A DNA stretch of 40,159 nucleotides from Deltaproteobacteria bacterium. Its GTDB lineage: Bacteria > Desulfobacterota > DSM-4660 > Desulfatiglandales > HGW-15. The notes below the pieces were generated by a model. That model was not told where the DNA came from. It searched no databases and was given only the letters and a program-made list of their open reading frames with translations. Below, piece after piece: positions 18,275 through 26,705 of this stretch; position 1 is the first letter of the stretch; every line of letters starts with the position of its first letter. The position numbers and the translations under genes are program-made. The stretch spans positions 1 through 40,159 of the forward strand of contig JAFDHO010000017.1 in the NCBI GenBank assembly GCA_019308745.1, written 5' to 3'.

Positions 18275-19708
18275 ATGGCAACCAGGGTTGTCATAATCGG
18301 GGCCGGGCCGGGCGGCTATGTGGCAGCCGTAAGGGCCGCACAGATGGGGACTGAAGTCACGGTTGTCGAACAGGATAAGGTGGGGGGCACCTGCCTTAAC
18401 TGGGGCTGTATCCCCTCAAAGATCATGGCCAGATGTGCTGAAATAACGGACCTGGTCAAGGATGCCGGCCACTGGGGGATAGGTATTGAGGCAAGCAGGG
18501 CCCCTGATCTTGAAGCACTGGCCAGGCGGGAAAGGACGGTGATACAGGGTCAGGCCGAAGGCATCATGAAGCTCTTTAAAAGGCACGGGATCAGTTATGC
18601 CGTGGGCCGGGGATACATCCAGGACTCAGGCCTTGTCACAGTGTATGGCGAAGACGGTGAGAATCAAGAGATACCCTGGGATAGCCTCATCCTGGCAACG
18701 GGTTCCCGGCCCATGGAGCTCCCAAGGATTCCCTTTGACGGGAAGAGGGTCATATCCAGTAACGAGGCCCTCTTTCTCCAGGAAGTTCCCAAATCAGTTC
18801 TCATAATTGGCGCAGGTGCCATAGGTTGCGAGTTCGCCTTCATCTTTTCAGCCATGGGATCCGCCGTGACCCTTGTGGAGATACTTCCCAATATCCTTCC
18901 CATCCCTTCGGTTGACGATGAGTGCAGGAAGGTTATTCAGCGGGAAATGAAGAAGCGGAAGATTCAGTTCCTGCTCGGGAATGAAGTCAAAGGCCTGGAG
19001 GATAGAGGCGAAAAACTGCGCGTTACCATAGGGCCCTCCCATGGCAAGAGTAAAACGAGATCAAGAAAGGATGAAGGCCGTACCCTTGAGGTGGAAAGAG
19101 TCCTGGTCTGCATTGGACGCGCCCCCAATAGTGCTCATCTCGGATTAGAAAACCTGGGTGTAAAAACTGATGCACGGGGATGGATCATCGCTAATGACCG
19201 TATGGAGACAAACGTCCCCGGGGTCTATGCCATAGGAGACCTCCTCGGCCCCTCCAAAGTAATGCTCGCCCACGTGGCCTCTGCCGAAGGTCGCGTGGCC
19301 GCTGAAAACTGCGCGGGCGGAAGCAACTTTATGAAGTACGATGTCATCCCCCATGTCATTTTCACACGCCCCGAAGTGGCCTGTGTGGGGCTCACCGAAA
19401 AACAGGCCCTTGAAATGGGAATTGATATTGATACAAGGACTGTCCTCTTCCGCAGCCTGGGAAAGGCCCATGTCACCGGTGAAATATCAGGGCTTGCCAA
19501 GGTGCTCTGGGACACCGAGAGCAAAAGGATCCTTGGATTGCACCTGGTCGGGCCGCAGGCAGGCGACCTCATCGCCGAAGCTACACTTGCTCTCAGAAAA
19601 GGGCTCACATTAAGGGACCTTGCGGACACGATCCATGCCCACCCTACGTTTAGCGAGATCATGGCAGAATTGGCCTTCAAGGCCCTTGGAAGGCCCGTTC
19701 ATGCTTGA
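18275..19708 (+). CDS. lpdA: Dihydrolipoyl dehydrogenase
   Basis: FAD/NAD disulfide oxidoreductase that reoxidises dihydrolipoyl groups (the L protein of glycine cleavage and 2-oxoacid dehydrogenases). The FAD GxGxxG motif is at residues 9-14, the redox pair Cys40/Cys45 sits in GTCLNWGC, the second nucleotide motif is IIGAGAIGCEF, and the catalytic His-Glu region is HAHPTFSE near the end. The ATG at 18275 has GGAGG at 18261-18265; the ATG-like start at 18248 would add nine residues without a binding site. A basic insertion of about 15 residues (KSKTRSRKDEGR) sits in the central part. Its divergent position relative to gcvH supports a role in glycine cleavage. Confidence 0.94.
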   Translation: MATRVVIIGAGPGGYVAAVRAAQMGTEVTVVEQDKVGGTCLNWGCIPSKIMARCAEITDLVKDAGHWGIGIEASRAPDLEALARRERTVIQGQAEGIMKLFKRHGISYAVGRGYIQDSGLVTVYGEDGENQEIPWDSLILATGSRPMELPRIPFDGKRVISSNEALFLQEVPKSVLIIGAGAIGCEFAFIFSAMGSAVTLVEILPNILPIPSVDDECRKVIQREMKKRKIQFLLGNEVKGLEDRGEKLRVTIGPSHGKSKTRSRKDEGRTLEVERVLVCIGRAPNSAHLGLENLGVKTDARGWIIANDRMETNVPGVYAIGDLLGPSKVMLAHVASAEGRVAAENCAGGSNFMKYDVIPHVIFTRPEVACVGLTEKQALEMGIDIDTRTVLFRSLGKAHVTGEISGLAKVLWDTESKRILGLHLVGPQAGDLIAEATLALRKGLTLRDLADTIHAHPTFSEIMAELAFKALGRPVHA

Positions 19709-19744
19709 CCAAAAACGGAGAACCCCCCTCCTTCGATGATCGTC

Positions 19745-19772
19745 TTGACTTTTCCTAATCATTGCTTATGGT
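19745..19772 (+). promoter_or_regulatory. Candidate promoter for the radical SAM gene
   Basis: TTGACT at 19745-19750 and TATGGT at 19767-19772 with a 16-base spacer, 34 bases before the ATG at 19807. The -10 is moderate. AGGAAAGGAG at 19784-19793 would be the ribosome binding site, at a rather long spacing. Confidence 0.35.
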
Positions 19773-19806
19773 TAATTTGTACTAGGAAAGGAGAACTGTC
19801 GCGATA

Positions 19807-20697
19807 ATGGAATCAGACATGGAAGGCATGCACTACGAAGGCACATGTATAAGGCCCCCGAGCGAGGCCCATAGCATTCTACTCCAGGTCACAGTGGGCT
19901 GTTCCCACAACAAGTGTACCTTCTGCGGGACATACAAGGACAAGCGGTTTCGAATAAAGGATGAGGACACCATCCTCGGTGATATCAAATTTGCTTCCAG
20001 GTATATGAAGCGCCAGGACAGAGTGTTTCTCATGGATGGCGATGCCCTCATTATCCCGCAGAAGAGGCTCCTGTGGATACTTGACAGGATCAACGAACAC
20101 CTCCCCTGGGTCAAGAGGATCGGTGCCTATGCCAATGCCAAGAGCATAAAGATGAAGACCCTCGATGAACTAGTTGAGCTAAAGGCGAAAGGCTTGGGAA
20201 TCCTTTACCTGGGGGTGGAAAGCGGCGATGAGATGACCTTACGAAATATCAGGAAAGGCACCACCCCACAAAACCTCGTCGACATGGGCAAAAAGGTGAA
20301 GGGGGCCGGAATCAAGCTGTCCGTGACCGTACTTCTGGGTATTGCCGGAGAAGAAAGGTCCCTGGAACATGCACGGGCCACCGGCCGCCTCTTGAGTGAA
20401 ATGGATCCCGATTTCGTGGGAGCCCTCACCGTGATGCTTATCCCCGGAACACCCCTTTATGAGGATTGTGTCAGCGGTAAGTTTGTGCTGCCTGACGAGA
20501 GAGGGCTTCTCCTCGAGCTAAGGGAGATGATCGAGCATACGCACCTCACAAGAGGGCTCTTCTTTTCAAACCACGCGTCAAATTACCTTCCCGTCAAGGC
20601 AAGATTGCCCAGGGGTAAAAAGGATGCCCTTCAACTTATAGATAGCGCCCTGGAAGGTAAGACCGGTCTGAGGCCTGAATGGACGAGAGCGCTTTGA
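19807..20697 (+). CDS. Radical SAM protein with CX4CX2C cluster motif
   Basis: A 296-residue protein whose iron-sulfur cysteines appear as GCSHNKCTFC, that is Cys32, Cys37 and Cys40 in a CX4CX2C pattern in place of the usual CX3CX2C. Downstream it has LGVESGDEMTLRNIRKG and LLGIAGEE segments, as in Elp3/MiaB-like (COG1032-type) radical SAM enzymes. It has no visible B12-binding or TRAM domain. The reaction is unknown. It stands alone between lpdA and the convergent symporter gene, followed by a strong bidirectional hairpin. Confidence 0.8.
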   Translation: MESDMEGMHYEGTCIRPPSEAHSILLQVTVGCSHNKCTFCGTYKDKRFRIKDEDTILGDIKFASRYMKRQDRVFLMDGDALIIPQKRLLWILDRINEHLPWVKRIGAYANAKSIKMKTLDELVELKAKGLGILYLGVESGDEMTLRNIRKGTTPQNLVDMGKKVKGAGIKLSVTVLLGIAGEERSLEHARATGRLLSEMDPDFVGALTVMLIPGTPLYEDCVSGKFVLPDERGLLLELREMIEHTHLTRGLFFSNHASNYLPVKARLPRGKKDALQLIDSALEGKTGLRPEWTRAL

Positions 20698-20751
20698 CAA
20701 TACCGCCTACCGGGTAGGACCTCCTTTCCCGTAGAACAGAAAGAAGGCCCG

Positions 20752-20795
20752 CGGGCAACGGCGGGGACCAAGGAAGGGAACCCGCCGTCGGCCCG
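20752..20795. terminator. Bidirectional terminator-like hairpin
   Basis: CGGGCAACGGCGGG (20752-20765) pairs with CCCGCCGTCGGCCCG (20781-20795) with one bulge and a 15-base loop. It lies between the convergent radical SAM and symporter genes. There is no clear T tract on either side, so intrinsic termination is inferred from position and stem strength. Confidence 0.5.
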
Positions 20796-20836
20796 ACAGG
20801 TTTGGAATGTATTGTCCTAACCCGGTCAATAGGATC

Positions 20837-22330
20837 CTAGTACCTGGTCGAGAGCACCTCTTCTTCGGTCGGGATGTAGTCGACCACGTCGTGTTTCCCG
20901 GGATACTTATCCTGGGTCGCCAGGGAAACCGGAACCATGACTATCAGGGAAACAAGGGGCGATATCATGGTATCCAGGCCGGCGAGGTGTTCCGGAATGG
21001 TATAGTAAAGGATCAATCGCAGTAAAGATCCCACGATGAATGCGGTCAGCGCCCCGGGCGTATTGGCCTTCTTCCAGTAAAGGCCTAATGTCAGGGGCAC
21101 GAAGCAGCCTGCAAACACCACGTCAAAGGCAAGGACGAGGAGTATTCCGGGTTCAGGCCTGATGATCGCCATGTATACGGAGCCTGCCATCACTACTATG
21201 GAAACCAGCCTTGTGGCCACCAACAGTCTCTTGTCAAGGGCCCTCTTATCCTCTTCGGCATATTCCTTTTTCCAGATCTGGAGGATGTTTCTCTGGAGAA
21301 TGTTCCGTCCAAAGACCGAAGATACTCCCAGGAGCCCTCCGTCCGCCGTGGAAAGCCCTGCCCCAACTATGCCGCCCATGATGAAGAGGCCGATGATAAA
21401 AGGCAGATGGTGGGTCGCAAGCAAGGACATGACCATCCTGGGGTCCTCCACACCGGGGATCAGCTTCAAGGCCATCAGCCCCATGAAGGAAGCCGCAATC
21501 CCCGTTGCCACGGTCAGTCCTGCCCCGTAGAAGCAGGCTTTTCTAGCGGTCTCGGGGTTCTTTGAGGCAAAGACCCTTTCCATGAAGTCCAGGGCCACCA
21601 CATCACCGAGGCCAAGGGCCAGGAGACCGGCCCAGTTCAAAAGGGCCCCATTTTCCGCCGATGTCAATCCGCTCAGGTCCAAGTAGCCCGCAGGAATTGC
21701 CTGGCTGAAAAAGTCCCACCCATAGGTGAAGAGAAGCCAGAAAAAGCCTGCCAGGAACCCTGCAATGGCCGGGTATACCTGGGTGATGTCCGTGGCCACG
21801 ACGGACCAGAGGCCGCCCGAAATGGTATAGATAAAAACGATGATGGATATGATGATAAGGGACGTCAGGTAATCCCACCCGAAGATATGCGTGAGTATCC
21901 AGGCGCCGCCGGATATGTTTCCTGCCAGGAGTATGACGAAACTGAAGGACATGGCCAAGCCCACCAGGACCTCCGTCACCCTGTTGTACCTCCTGTAGTA
22001 GAAGTCTGGCAGGGTGATGAGCTGCATCCTATTCAAGGGCTTTGCATACCAGGTCCCTGTAACGAGAAGGCACAATGCCAATCCCAGGGGAAACTGGAAA
22101 CCGGCCCAAAACCCTGCCAGGTAAGTCTGCCCTGCATTTCCCATTGTTGCGTTGGCGTCAAGAGATTGCGCCAGCAATGTCGTTCCCACCAGGACAAAGG
22201 GCAGGCTCTTGCCCGCAATGATGTACTGCCTCCCGCTGCCCTTTACCATGTAGAACATGGCTATACCCAGGCAGGTAAACACAGTGAGGAATACGATCAA
22301 CCCGATTTGCCAACTGAGACCCAAAGCCAT
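20837..22330 (-). CDS. Sodium:solute symporter (SSS family)
   Basis: A 497-residue inner-membrane protein with about 13 hydrophobic segments and the SSS family layout: N-terminal helix with GxAMFYMVKG, then IIAGKSLPF, ISGGLWSVVATD in the core, and GAGLSTADGGLLGVSSVF. The ATG at 22330 has AAGGAGG upstream. It is the last gene of the co-directional set with OTC, COG2403, carbamate kinase and the amidinotransferase. By context it likely imports a substrate or exports a product of that pathway, such as arginine, ornithine, a guanidino compound or another amine; the SSS family also carries proline, pantothenate, urea and other solutes, so this is a guess. The 257-base gap before it contains only a weak hairpin (22500-22520). 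Confidence 0.82.
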   Translation of the reverse strand: MALGLSWQIGLIVFLTVFTCLGIAMFYMVKGSGRQYIIAGKSLPFVLVGTTLLAQSLDANATMGNAGQTYLAGFWAGFQFPLGLALCLLVTGTWYAKPLNRMQLITLPDFYYRRYNRVTEVLVGLAMSFSFVILLAGNISGGAWILTHIFGWDYLTSLIIISIIVFIYTISGGLWSVVATDITQVYPAIAGFLAGFFWLLFTYGWDFFSQAIPAGYLDLSGLTSAENGALLNWAGLLALGLGDVVALDFMERVFASKNPETARKACFYGAGLTVATGIAASFMGLMALKLIPGVEDPRMVMSLLATHHLPFIIGLFIMGGIVGAGLSTADGGLLGVSSVFGRNILQRNILQIWKKEYAEEDKRALDKRLLVATRLVSIVVMAGSVYMAIIRPEPGILLVLAFDVVFAGCFVPLTLGLYWKKANTPGALTAFIVGSLLRLILYYTIPEHLAGLDTMISPLVSLIVMVPVSLATQDKYPGKHDVVDYIPTEEEVLSTRY

Positions 22331-22587
22331 TTAAAACCTCCTTTCGGTTCAAACCATCTTGACATTAACTGGTTCATATTAGGGCTTTCCGCCGGTCAAA
22401 GAATAGACATCATCCACTCCGATATCACCCCCCCCCACTATTTCCTTAGAACACCTGGACGAAACGGCACAGGCAAATGCCATGCACTACAGACTCAAAC
22501 CTTGCCTTCAATCAGCAAGGTCTCTCTTTCATGCTTGCTCTTTCCACTATCTCAGACGGGAGCCCGGGGTCAAAGACTCATTCTCTA

Positions 22588-23589
22588 TCAGGCTCCGAGG
22601 GTCGCCACCATTACTGCTTTGATGGTATGGATCCGGTTTTCAGCCTCGTCAAACACGATGGATGCCGGGGATTCAAAGACTTCTTCGCTCACCTCCATGG
22701 ATTCAAGACCGAATTTCTGGTAGATCTCCTCCCCTATCACGGTCTCCCGGTTGTGGAAGGCTGGGAGGCAATGGAGGAACTTCACCTTGGGGTTGCCGGT
22801 CTTTTCCATGGCTGCCCTGTTGACCTGGTAAGGCTTCAGGAGTTCGATGCGCTCCTTCCACACCTCGTCCGACTCGCCCATGGAGACCCAGACATCCGTG
22901 TAGAGGAAATCGCAATCCTTTACACCTGACTCCAGGTCATCTGTAATGGTCAGTTTGGCACCCGTCTCTTTGGCTATTTCCCGGGCCTTGTTTACCAATT
23001 CCTGGTTGGGTTGGACCTTCTTGGGGGCAACGGAACGAAAGTCCATGCCCATCTTGGCCGCTCCGACCAGGAGCGAGTTCCCCATATTGTTGCGGGCATC
23101 ACCCAGGTAAGCAAACTTGACCTGGCCCAAGGGCTTGTCCGAGTGCTCCATCATGGTCATGAAATCGGCCAGGACCTGGGTGGGATGAAACTCGTTGGTC
23201 AATCCGTTCCAGACAGGGACCCCGGCGTATCTGGCCAGTTCTTCCACGATGTCCTGGCCGAAACCACGGTATTCTATCCCGTCGTACATCCTGCCCAACA
23301 CCCTTGCCGTGTCCTTCATGGACTCCTTGGTGCCCATCTGGGAACCGCTGGGTCCAAGATATGTTACTTGGGCACCCTGGTCATACGCAGCCACTTCAAA
23401 GGCGCAGCGGGTCCGGGTCGAGGCCTTTTCGAATATGAGCGCAATGTTCTTGCCCTTCAACCTGGGTTGCTCGATACCCGCATACTTCGCCTTTTTGAGA
23501 TCCAGGGAGAGATCCAGCAGGAACTTGATCTCTTCGGGAGTGAAATCCAATAGTTTTAACAAACTCCTGTTTCTCAGGTTAAATGCCAT
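22588..23589 (-). CDS. arcB: Ornithine carbamoyltransferase, ArcB-like
   Basis: Interconverts ornithine plus carbamoyl phosphate with citrulline. Carbamoyl-phosphate motif STRTR is at 57-61, HPTQ near 140, the ornithine-binding DxxxSMG as DVWVSMG near 231, and HCLP near 272. The SMG loop argues for ornithine and against putrescine. The length (333) and the opening [16 protein letters not shown] resemble catabolic ArcB proteins. The ATG at 23589 has AGGAG upstream. With carbamate kinase two genes upstream it could make ATP from citrulline, but no arginine deiminase is present. Repeat copy C lies between this gene and the COG2403 gene. The argF symbol would be equally defensible. Confidence 0.92.
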   Translation of the reverse strand: MAFNLRNRSLLKLLDFTPEEIKFLLDLSLDLKKAKYAGIEQPRLKGKNIALIFEKASTRTRCAFEVAAYDQGAQVTYLGPSGSQMGTKESMKDTARVLGRMYDGIEYRGFGQDIVEELARYAGVPVWNGLTNEFHPTQVLADFMTMMEHSDKPLGQVKFAYLGDARNNMGNSLLVGAAKMGMDFRSVAPKKVQPNQELVNKAREIAKETGAKLTITDDLESGVKDCDFLYTDVWVSMGESDEVWKERIELLKPYQVNRAAMEKTGNPKVKFLHCLPAFHNRETVIGEEIYQKFGLESMEVSEEVFESPASIVFDEAENRIHTIKAVMVATLGA

Positions 23590-23631
23590 ATTTGACTCCT
23601 TTCTTCATGTTCCTGTCCTCGCGTAACTGTC

Positions 23632-23730
23632 TGGTGCCGTTGCCCATGTCTGGGAGGAATTTGATTGAGCCTTTTGAAAAGACCTCCCGAGGGGCTAACC
23701 ACCATCATTATTGTGCTTTGGGCAACAGCC
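23632..23730. repeat. Intergenic inverted-repeat element, copy C (half)
   Basis: About 100 bases matching the reverse complement of the left half of copy B, from TGGTGCCGTTGCC through GGGAGGAATTTGATTGAGCC and GAAAAGACCTCCC to GGGCAACAGCC. Only one arm is present. It fills the gap between the COG2403 gene and OTC, and its end lies four bases from the COG2403 stop codon (23734-23736). Confidence 0.75.
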
Positions 23731-23733
23731 CGT

Positions 23734-25074
23734 CTAAAACAGGTTATGCTTCTTCCCGAAATCTGCCAGGATTTCATCAAAGTTGGGAGACCCTATCTCC
23801 TGGAGATTGTAATAGACCCTGGTGTAGGGCTTCTTGATCTTGATCACACGGCCCAGGTCAATGGGCGTGCCTATGACGACCGCGTCGCATTCCGTGCTGT
23901 TGATAGTGGCCTCCAAGTCCCTTAGCTGTTTTTCACCGTACCCCATTGCAGGCAGGACGTGACCTATGTCCGGGTAGATCTCGAAGGTCTCTTTGAGCCT
24001 GCCCACTATGTAGGGCCTCGGGTCCACGATACCGGCTGCGCCGAATTTCTGTGCCGCCACGACCCCTGCACCGATCTTCATCTCCCCGTGGGTCAACGTG
24101 GGACCATCCTCGACCACAAGCACGCGTTTTCCGCGCAACACCGTTGGATCGTCAATGCTCAGGGTGGATGCGGCATCAACTACGATGGCATCGGGGTTCT
24201 CTTTCGCGATATTTCGCCTTACCGTCTCTATACCCGCTGCGTCCGCGCTGTCTATCTTGTTGATGACAACGACGTCTGCCAGCCTCAAAGTCACATTCCC
24301 GGGATAGTAGCTCAATTCATGACCCGGCCGGTGAGGGTCAACCACCGTGACATGAAGGTCGGATTTGTAGAAGGGGAAGTCGTTATTGCCCCCGTCCCAA
24401 AGGACAACATCGCAGCCCCCTGGGTCTTTCTCTGCTTCCCTTATGATGGCCTCGTAGTCCACCCCTGCATAGATCACATTGCCGCGCACCACATGCGGTT
24501 CATACTCCTCCATCTCTTCTACGGTACATTTGTGTTTTTCGAGGTCTGAGAGTTCCGCAAATCGCTGTACCTTCTGGGCCGCGATATCACCGTAGGGCAT
24601 GGGGTGTCGAATGGCTACGACCTTGAGGCCCTTGGCCATGAGAATCTCGATAATTCTTCGGGATGTCTGGCTCTTCCCGCACCCCGTGCGTACCGCACCC
24701 ACGGAGACGACCGGCTTGGTGCTTTTGATCTGGGTGTGTTTCGGCCCGAGCATCACGAAATTGGCCCCTGCCGCATTCACGATAGCCCCGACCGACATGA
24801 CATGCTGGTAGGAAACATCGCTGTAGGAAAAGACACAATCCTCCACATCCAAATCCCTTATCAAGCTCGGCAAATCCTCCTCCGCGTATATGGGAATCCC
24901 TTCGGGATAGAGCTTTCCTGCCAACTCCGCAGGATACTTCCGTCCTTCTATGTCCGGAATTTGAGTTGCCGTGAAGGCTACCACATTGTAATTTTCATTG
25001 TCACGATAAAAAGTGTTGAAGTTGTGAAAATCCCGGCCTGCAGCCCCTATGATAATTACGTTCTTCTTTGCCAT
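23734..25074 (-). CDS. COG2403 GTPase / cyclic 2,3-diphosphoglycerate synthetase-like protein
   Basis: A 446-residue protein with an N-terminal Rossmann-like start (KNVIIIGAAGRDFHNFN), a P-loop-like TGCGKSQTS near residue 131, and NKID near 272 that fits guanine specificity. This combination matches COG2403, predicted GTPases related to the archaeal cyclic 2,3-diphosphoglycerate synthetase. In archaea that enzyme closes an intramolecular phosphoanhydride; a bacterial function beside carbamate kinase and OTC is not established to my knowledge. The ATG at 25074 has AGGAGGAG upstream. It is flanked by arcC and OTC on the same strand, suggesting a role in carbamoyl phosphate or arginine metabolism (inference). 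Confidence 0.78.
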   Translation of the reverse strand: MAKKNVIIIGAAGRDFHNFNTFYRDNENYNVVAFTATQIPDIEGRKYPAELAGKLYPEGIPIYAEEDLPSLIRDLDVEDCVFSYSDVSYQHVMSVGAIVNAAGANFVMLGPKHTQIKSTKPVVSVGAVRTGCGKSQTSRRIIEILMAKGLKVVAIRHPMPYGDIAAQKVQRFAELSDLEKHKCTVEEMEEYEPHVVRGNVIYAGVDYEAIIREAEKDPGGCDVVLWDGGNNDFPFYKSDLHVTVVDPHRPGHELSYYPGNVTLRLADVVVINKIDSADAAGIETVRRNIAKENPDAIVVDAASTLSIDDPTVLRGKRVLVVEDGPTLTHGEMKIGAGVVAAQKFGAAGIVDPRPYIVGRLKETFEIYPDIGHVLPAMGYGEKQLRDLEATINSTECDAVVIGTPIDLGRVIKIKKPYTRVYYNLQEIGSPNFDEILADFGKKHNLF

Positions 25075-25203
25075 AATCTCCTCCTGGTTTAGAAAATATC
25101 TATGCTTGAGTACCTTCTGACTTCTCCATGTCCTAAGTAGTTGCGAGTCTAGCCCCTTTCAGGGGAGGTTCAACGCCGGGTCCTTTCGGCCCTGATCTCT
25201 ATT

Positions 25204-26133
25204 TCAGAGGACCTCGGTCCCCGCCTCGCCCGCGATGGCCTTCTCTATGTCCTTGAGGTGACAGATAATGCCCCGGTTTCCAGTGGCCCTGTTGAACTCC
25301 ATGACGGCTTCTACCTTGGGTCCCATGCTCCCTGCGGGAAAATGGCCTTCCTTGGCATACCTCTCCATGTCTGCCAACCGTACCTTTCCGAGCATCTCCT
25401 CTTCCGGCTTACCCCAGTGGATCGCGGCACCGGGTGTGTCTGTCGCTATCAGGAATATGTCGACCCCTATCTCCCTTGCAAGGACTGAACTTGCCAGGTC
25501 TTTGTCGATAACTGCCTCGACCCCCGAAAACCTCCGTTCCTTCCTGATCACCGGGATACCCCCCCCACCGCAGCAGATCACGATGAAATCCAAATCCACC
25601 AGTCTCTTGATTTCTCGATGCTCCACGATGTCAATGGGCTTTGGTGAGGCCACGACCCTTCGGTAGCCCTTGTCGGTCTTCACCATTCGATAAGGCAGAT
25701 CCTTTGCCTTCTCCTCGGGATAGAAAGGGCCAATGGGTTTGGTGGGGTTTTGGAAGCCCGGGTCGTTCTCATCCACCACGACATAGGTTATGAGGGTGAC
25801 AAAGTGCTGGTCCACGCTGCCCTCTGCTTCCATGAAGGCCGCATCCAGGGACGATTCGATCATGTATCCTATCTGGCCCTGGGTCATGGCACCGATTATC
25901 TCCAGCGGCATCTTGGGAACCTCGTCACAGCTCTCCTGCTGCAACAAGAGGTTTCCTACCTGCGGTCCATTGCCATGGGTGATGATAAGTCTGTATTCCC
26001 TGGATAGTTTTGCGATTTGCCTTGTCGGTAGCTTGAGGTTTTCAAACTGTTGTTCCGCGGTTCCCTCCTGTCCCTTCTGAATCAGGGCATTGCCGCCCAG
26101 GGCAATCAACACGATTTTCTTCTTGTCGTTCAT
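25204..26133 (-). CDS. arcC: Carbamate kinase
   Basis: Transfers phosphate between carbamoyl phosphate and ADP, yielding ATP, ammonia and CO2 in arginine or agmatine fermentation. Amino-acid-kinase-fold motifs are visible: IALGGNALIQKG at the N-terminus, THGNGPQVGNLL near 53-64, CCGGGGIPV, and DKDLAS with the nucleotide-binding region after it. The length (309) is normal. The ATG at 26133 has GAGG upstream. It is preceded by repeat copy B and followed by COG2403 and OTC. Without an arginine deiminase in the window its direction in the cell is uncertain. Confidence 0.94.
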   Translation of the reverse strand: MNDKKKIVLIALGGNALIQKGQEGTAEQQFENLKLPTRQIAKLSREYRLIITHGNGPQVGNLLLQQESCDEVPKMPLEIIGAMTQGQIGYMIESSLDAAFMEAEGSVDQHFVTLITYVVVDENDPGFQNPTKPIGPFYPEEKAKDLPYRMVKTDKGYRRVVASPKPIDIVEHREIKRLVDLDFIVICCGGGGIPVIRKERRFSGVEAVIDKDLASSVLAREIGVDIFLIATDTPGAAIHWGKPEEEMLGKVRLADMERYAKEGHFPAGSMGPKVEAVMEFNRATGNRGIICHLKDIEKAIAGEAGTEVL

Positions 26134-26181
26134 CTTTTTCCTCTCACTTTCTCCTAAGATGGCCTATGGCGTGACTCCTTG

Positions 26182-26500
26182 ACAGGCTGTTGCCCAAAAC
26201 CTCCTAATTTTCGCCACCGAATGGGAGCATATCAGAGCCGCGTGTAGCCCCTTGGGAGGTCTTTTCACAAGGCTCAATCAAATTCCTCCCAGACTTTGGC
26301 AACGGCACCAAACATTCAATACAAGGCCTCAATAGCCCCAAAAGATCACCCCCATCGGAGCCTCCCCCTTCTGTGCCTCTCCGGAGACGACTATGAGAGT
26401 TATGGGGGCGCAAAAAAAGGTAAGGACGAATATTGAGCCTTGTGAAAAGACCTCCCAAGGGGCTATCCACCATTTTTCCGTCATTTGGACAACAGCCTGT
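26182..26500. repeat. Intergenic inverted-repeat element, copy B (full)
   Basis: A 319-base element inside the 26134-26705 gap between the amidinotransferase gene and arcC. The inner arms are a perfect 34-base inverted repeat at 26245-26278 and 26432-26465, containing GGGAGGTCTTTTC and its complement, separated by a 153-base loop. The outer ends, 26182-26198 and 26484-26500, pair over 17 bases with one mismatch (ACAGGCTGTTGCCC). The loop matches copy A over its length. The remaining 200 bases of the gap (26501-26705) show nothing I recognise. Confidence 0.88.
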
Positions 26501-26705
26501 TGATATCCAACCCCCATAAAGGAAGATACCGCCCATAGGTTGAACGATCTCCCCCCGGCTCCCTGAGAGAAATCGGCCCACCTATAAACAGGATCACATT
26601 TCAAGTGAGAGGGCGGCCTATTCAACCGACCCAGCCCTCTCTTTGCCCGGTCGTCCAGTGACCACTATTGGGGCAAACGGCCCTTGCCGCTTGCCCCGGG
26701 CCTTC

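Noticed and set aside
22588..23589. Putrescine carbamoyltransferase
   Set aside because: The DxxxSMG ornithine-binding loop is present, which fits ornithine carbamoyltransferase.
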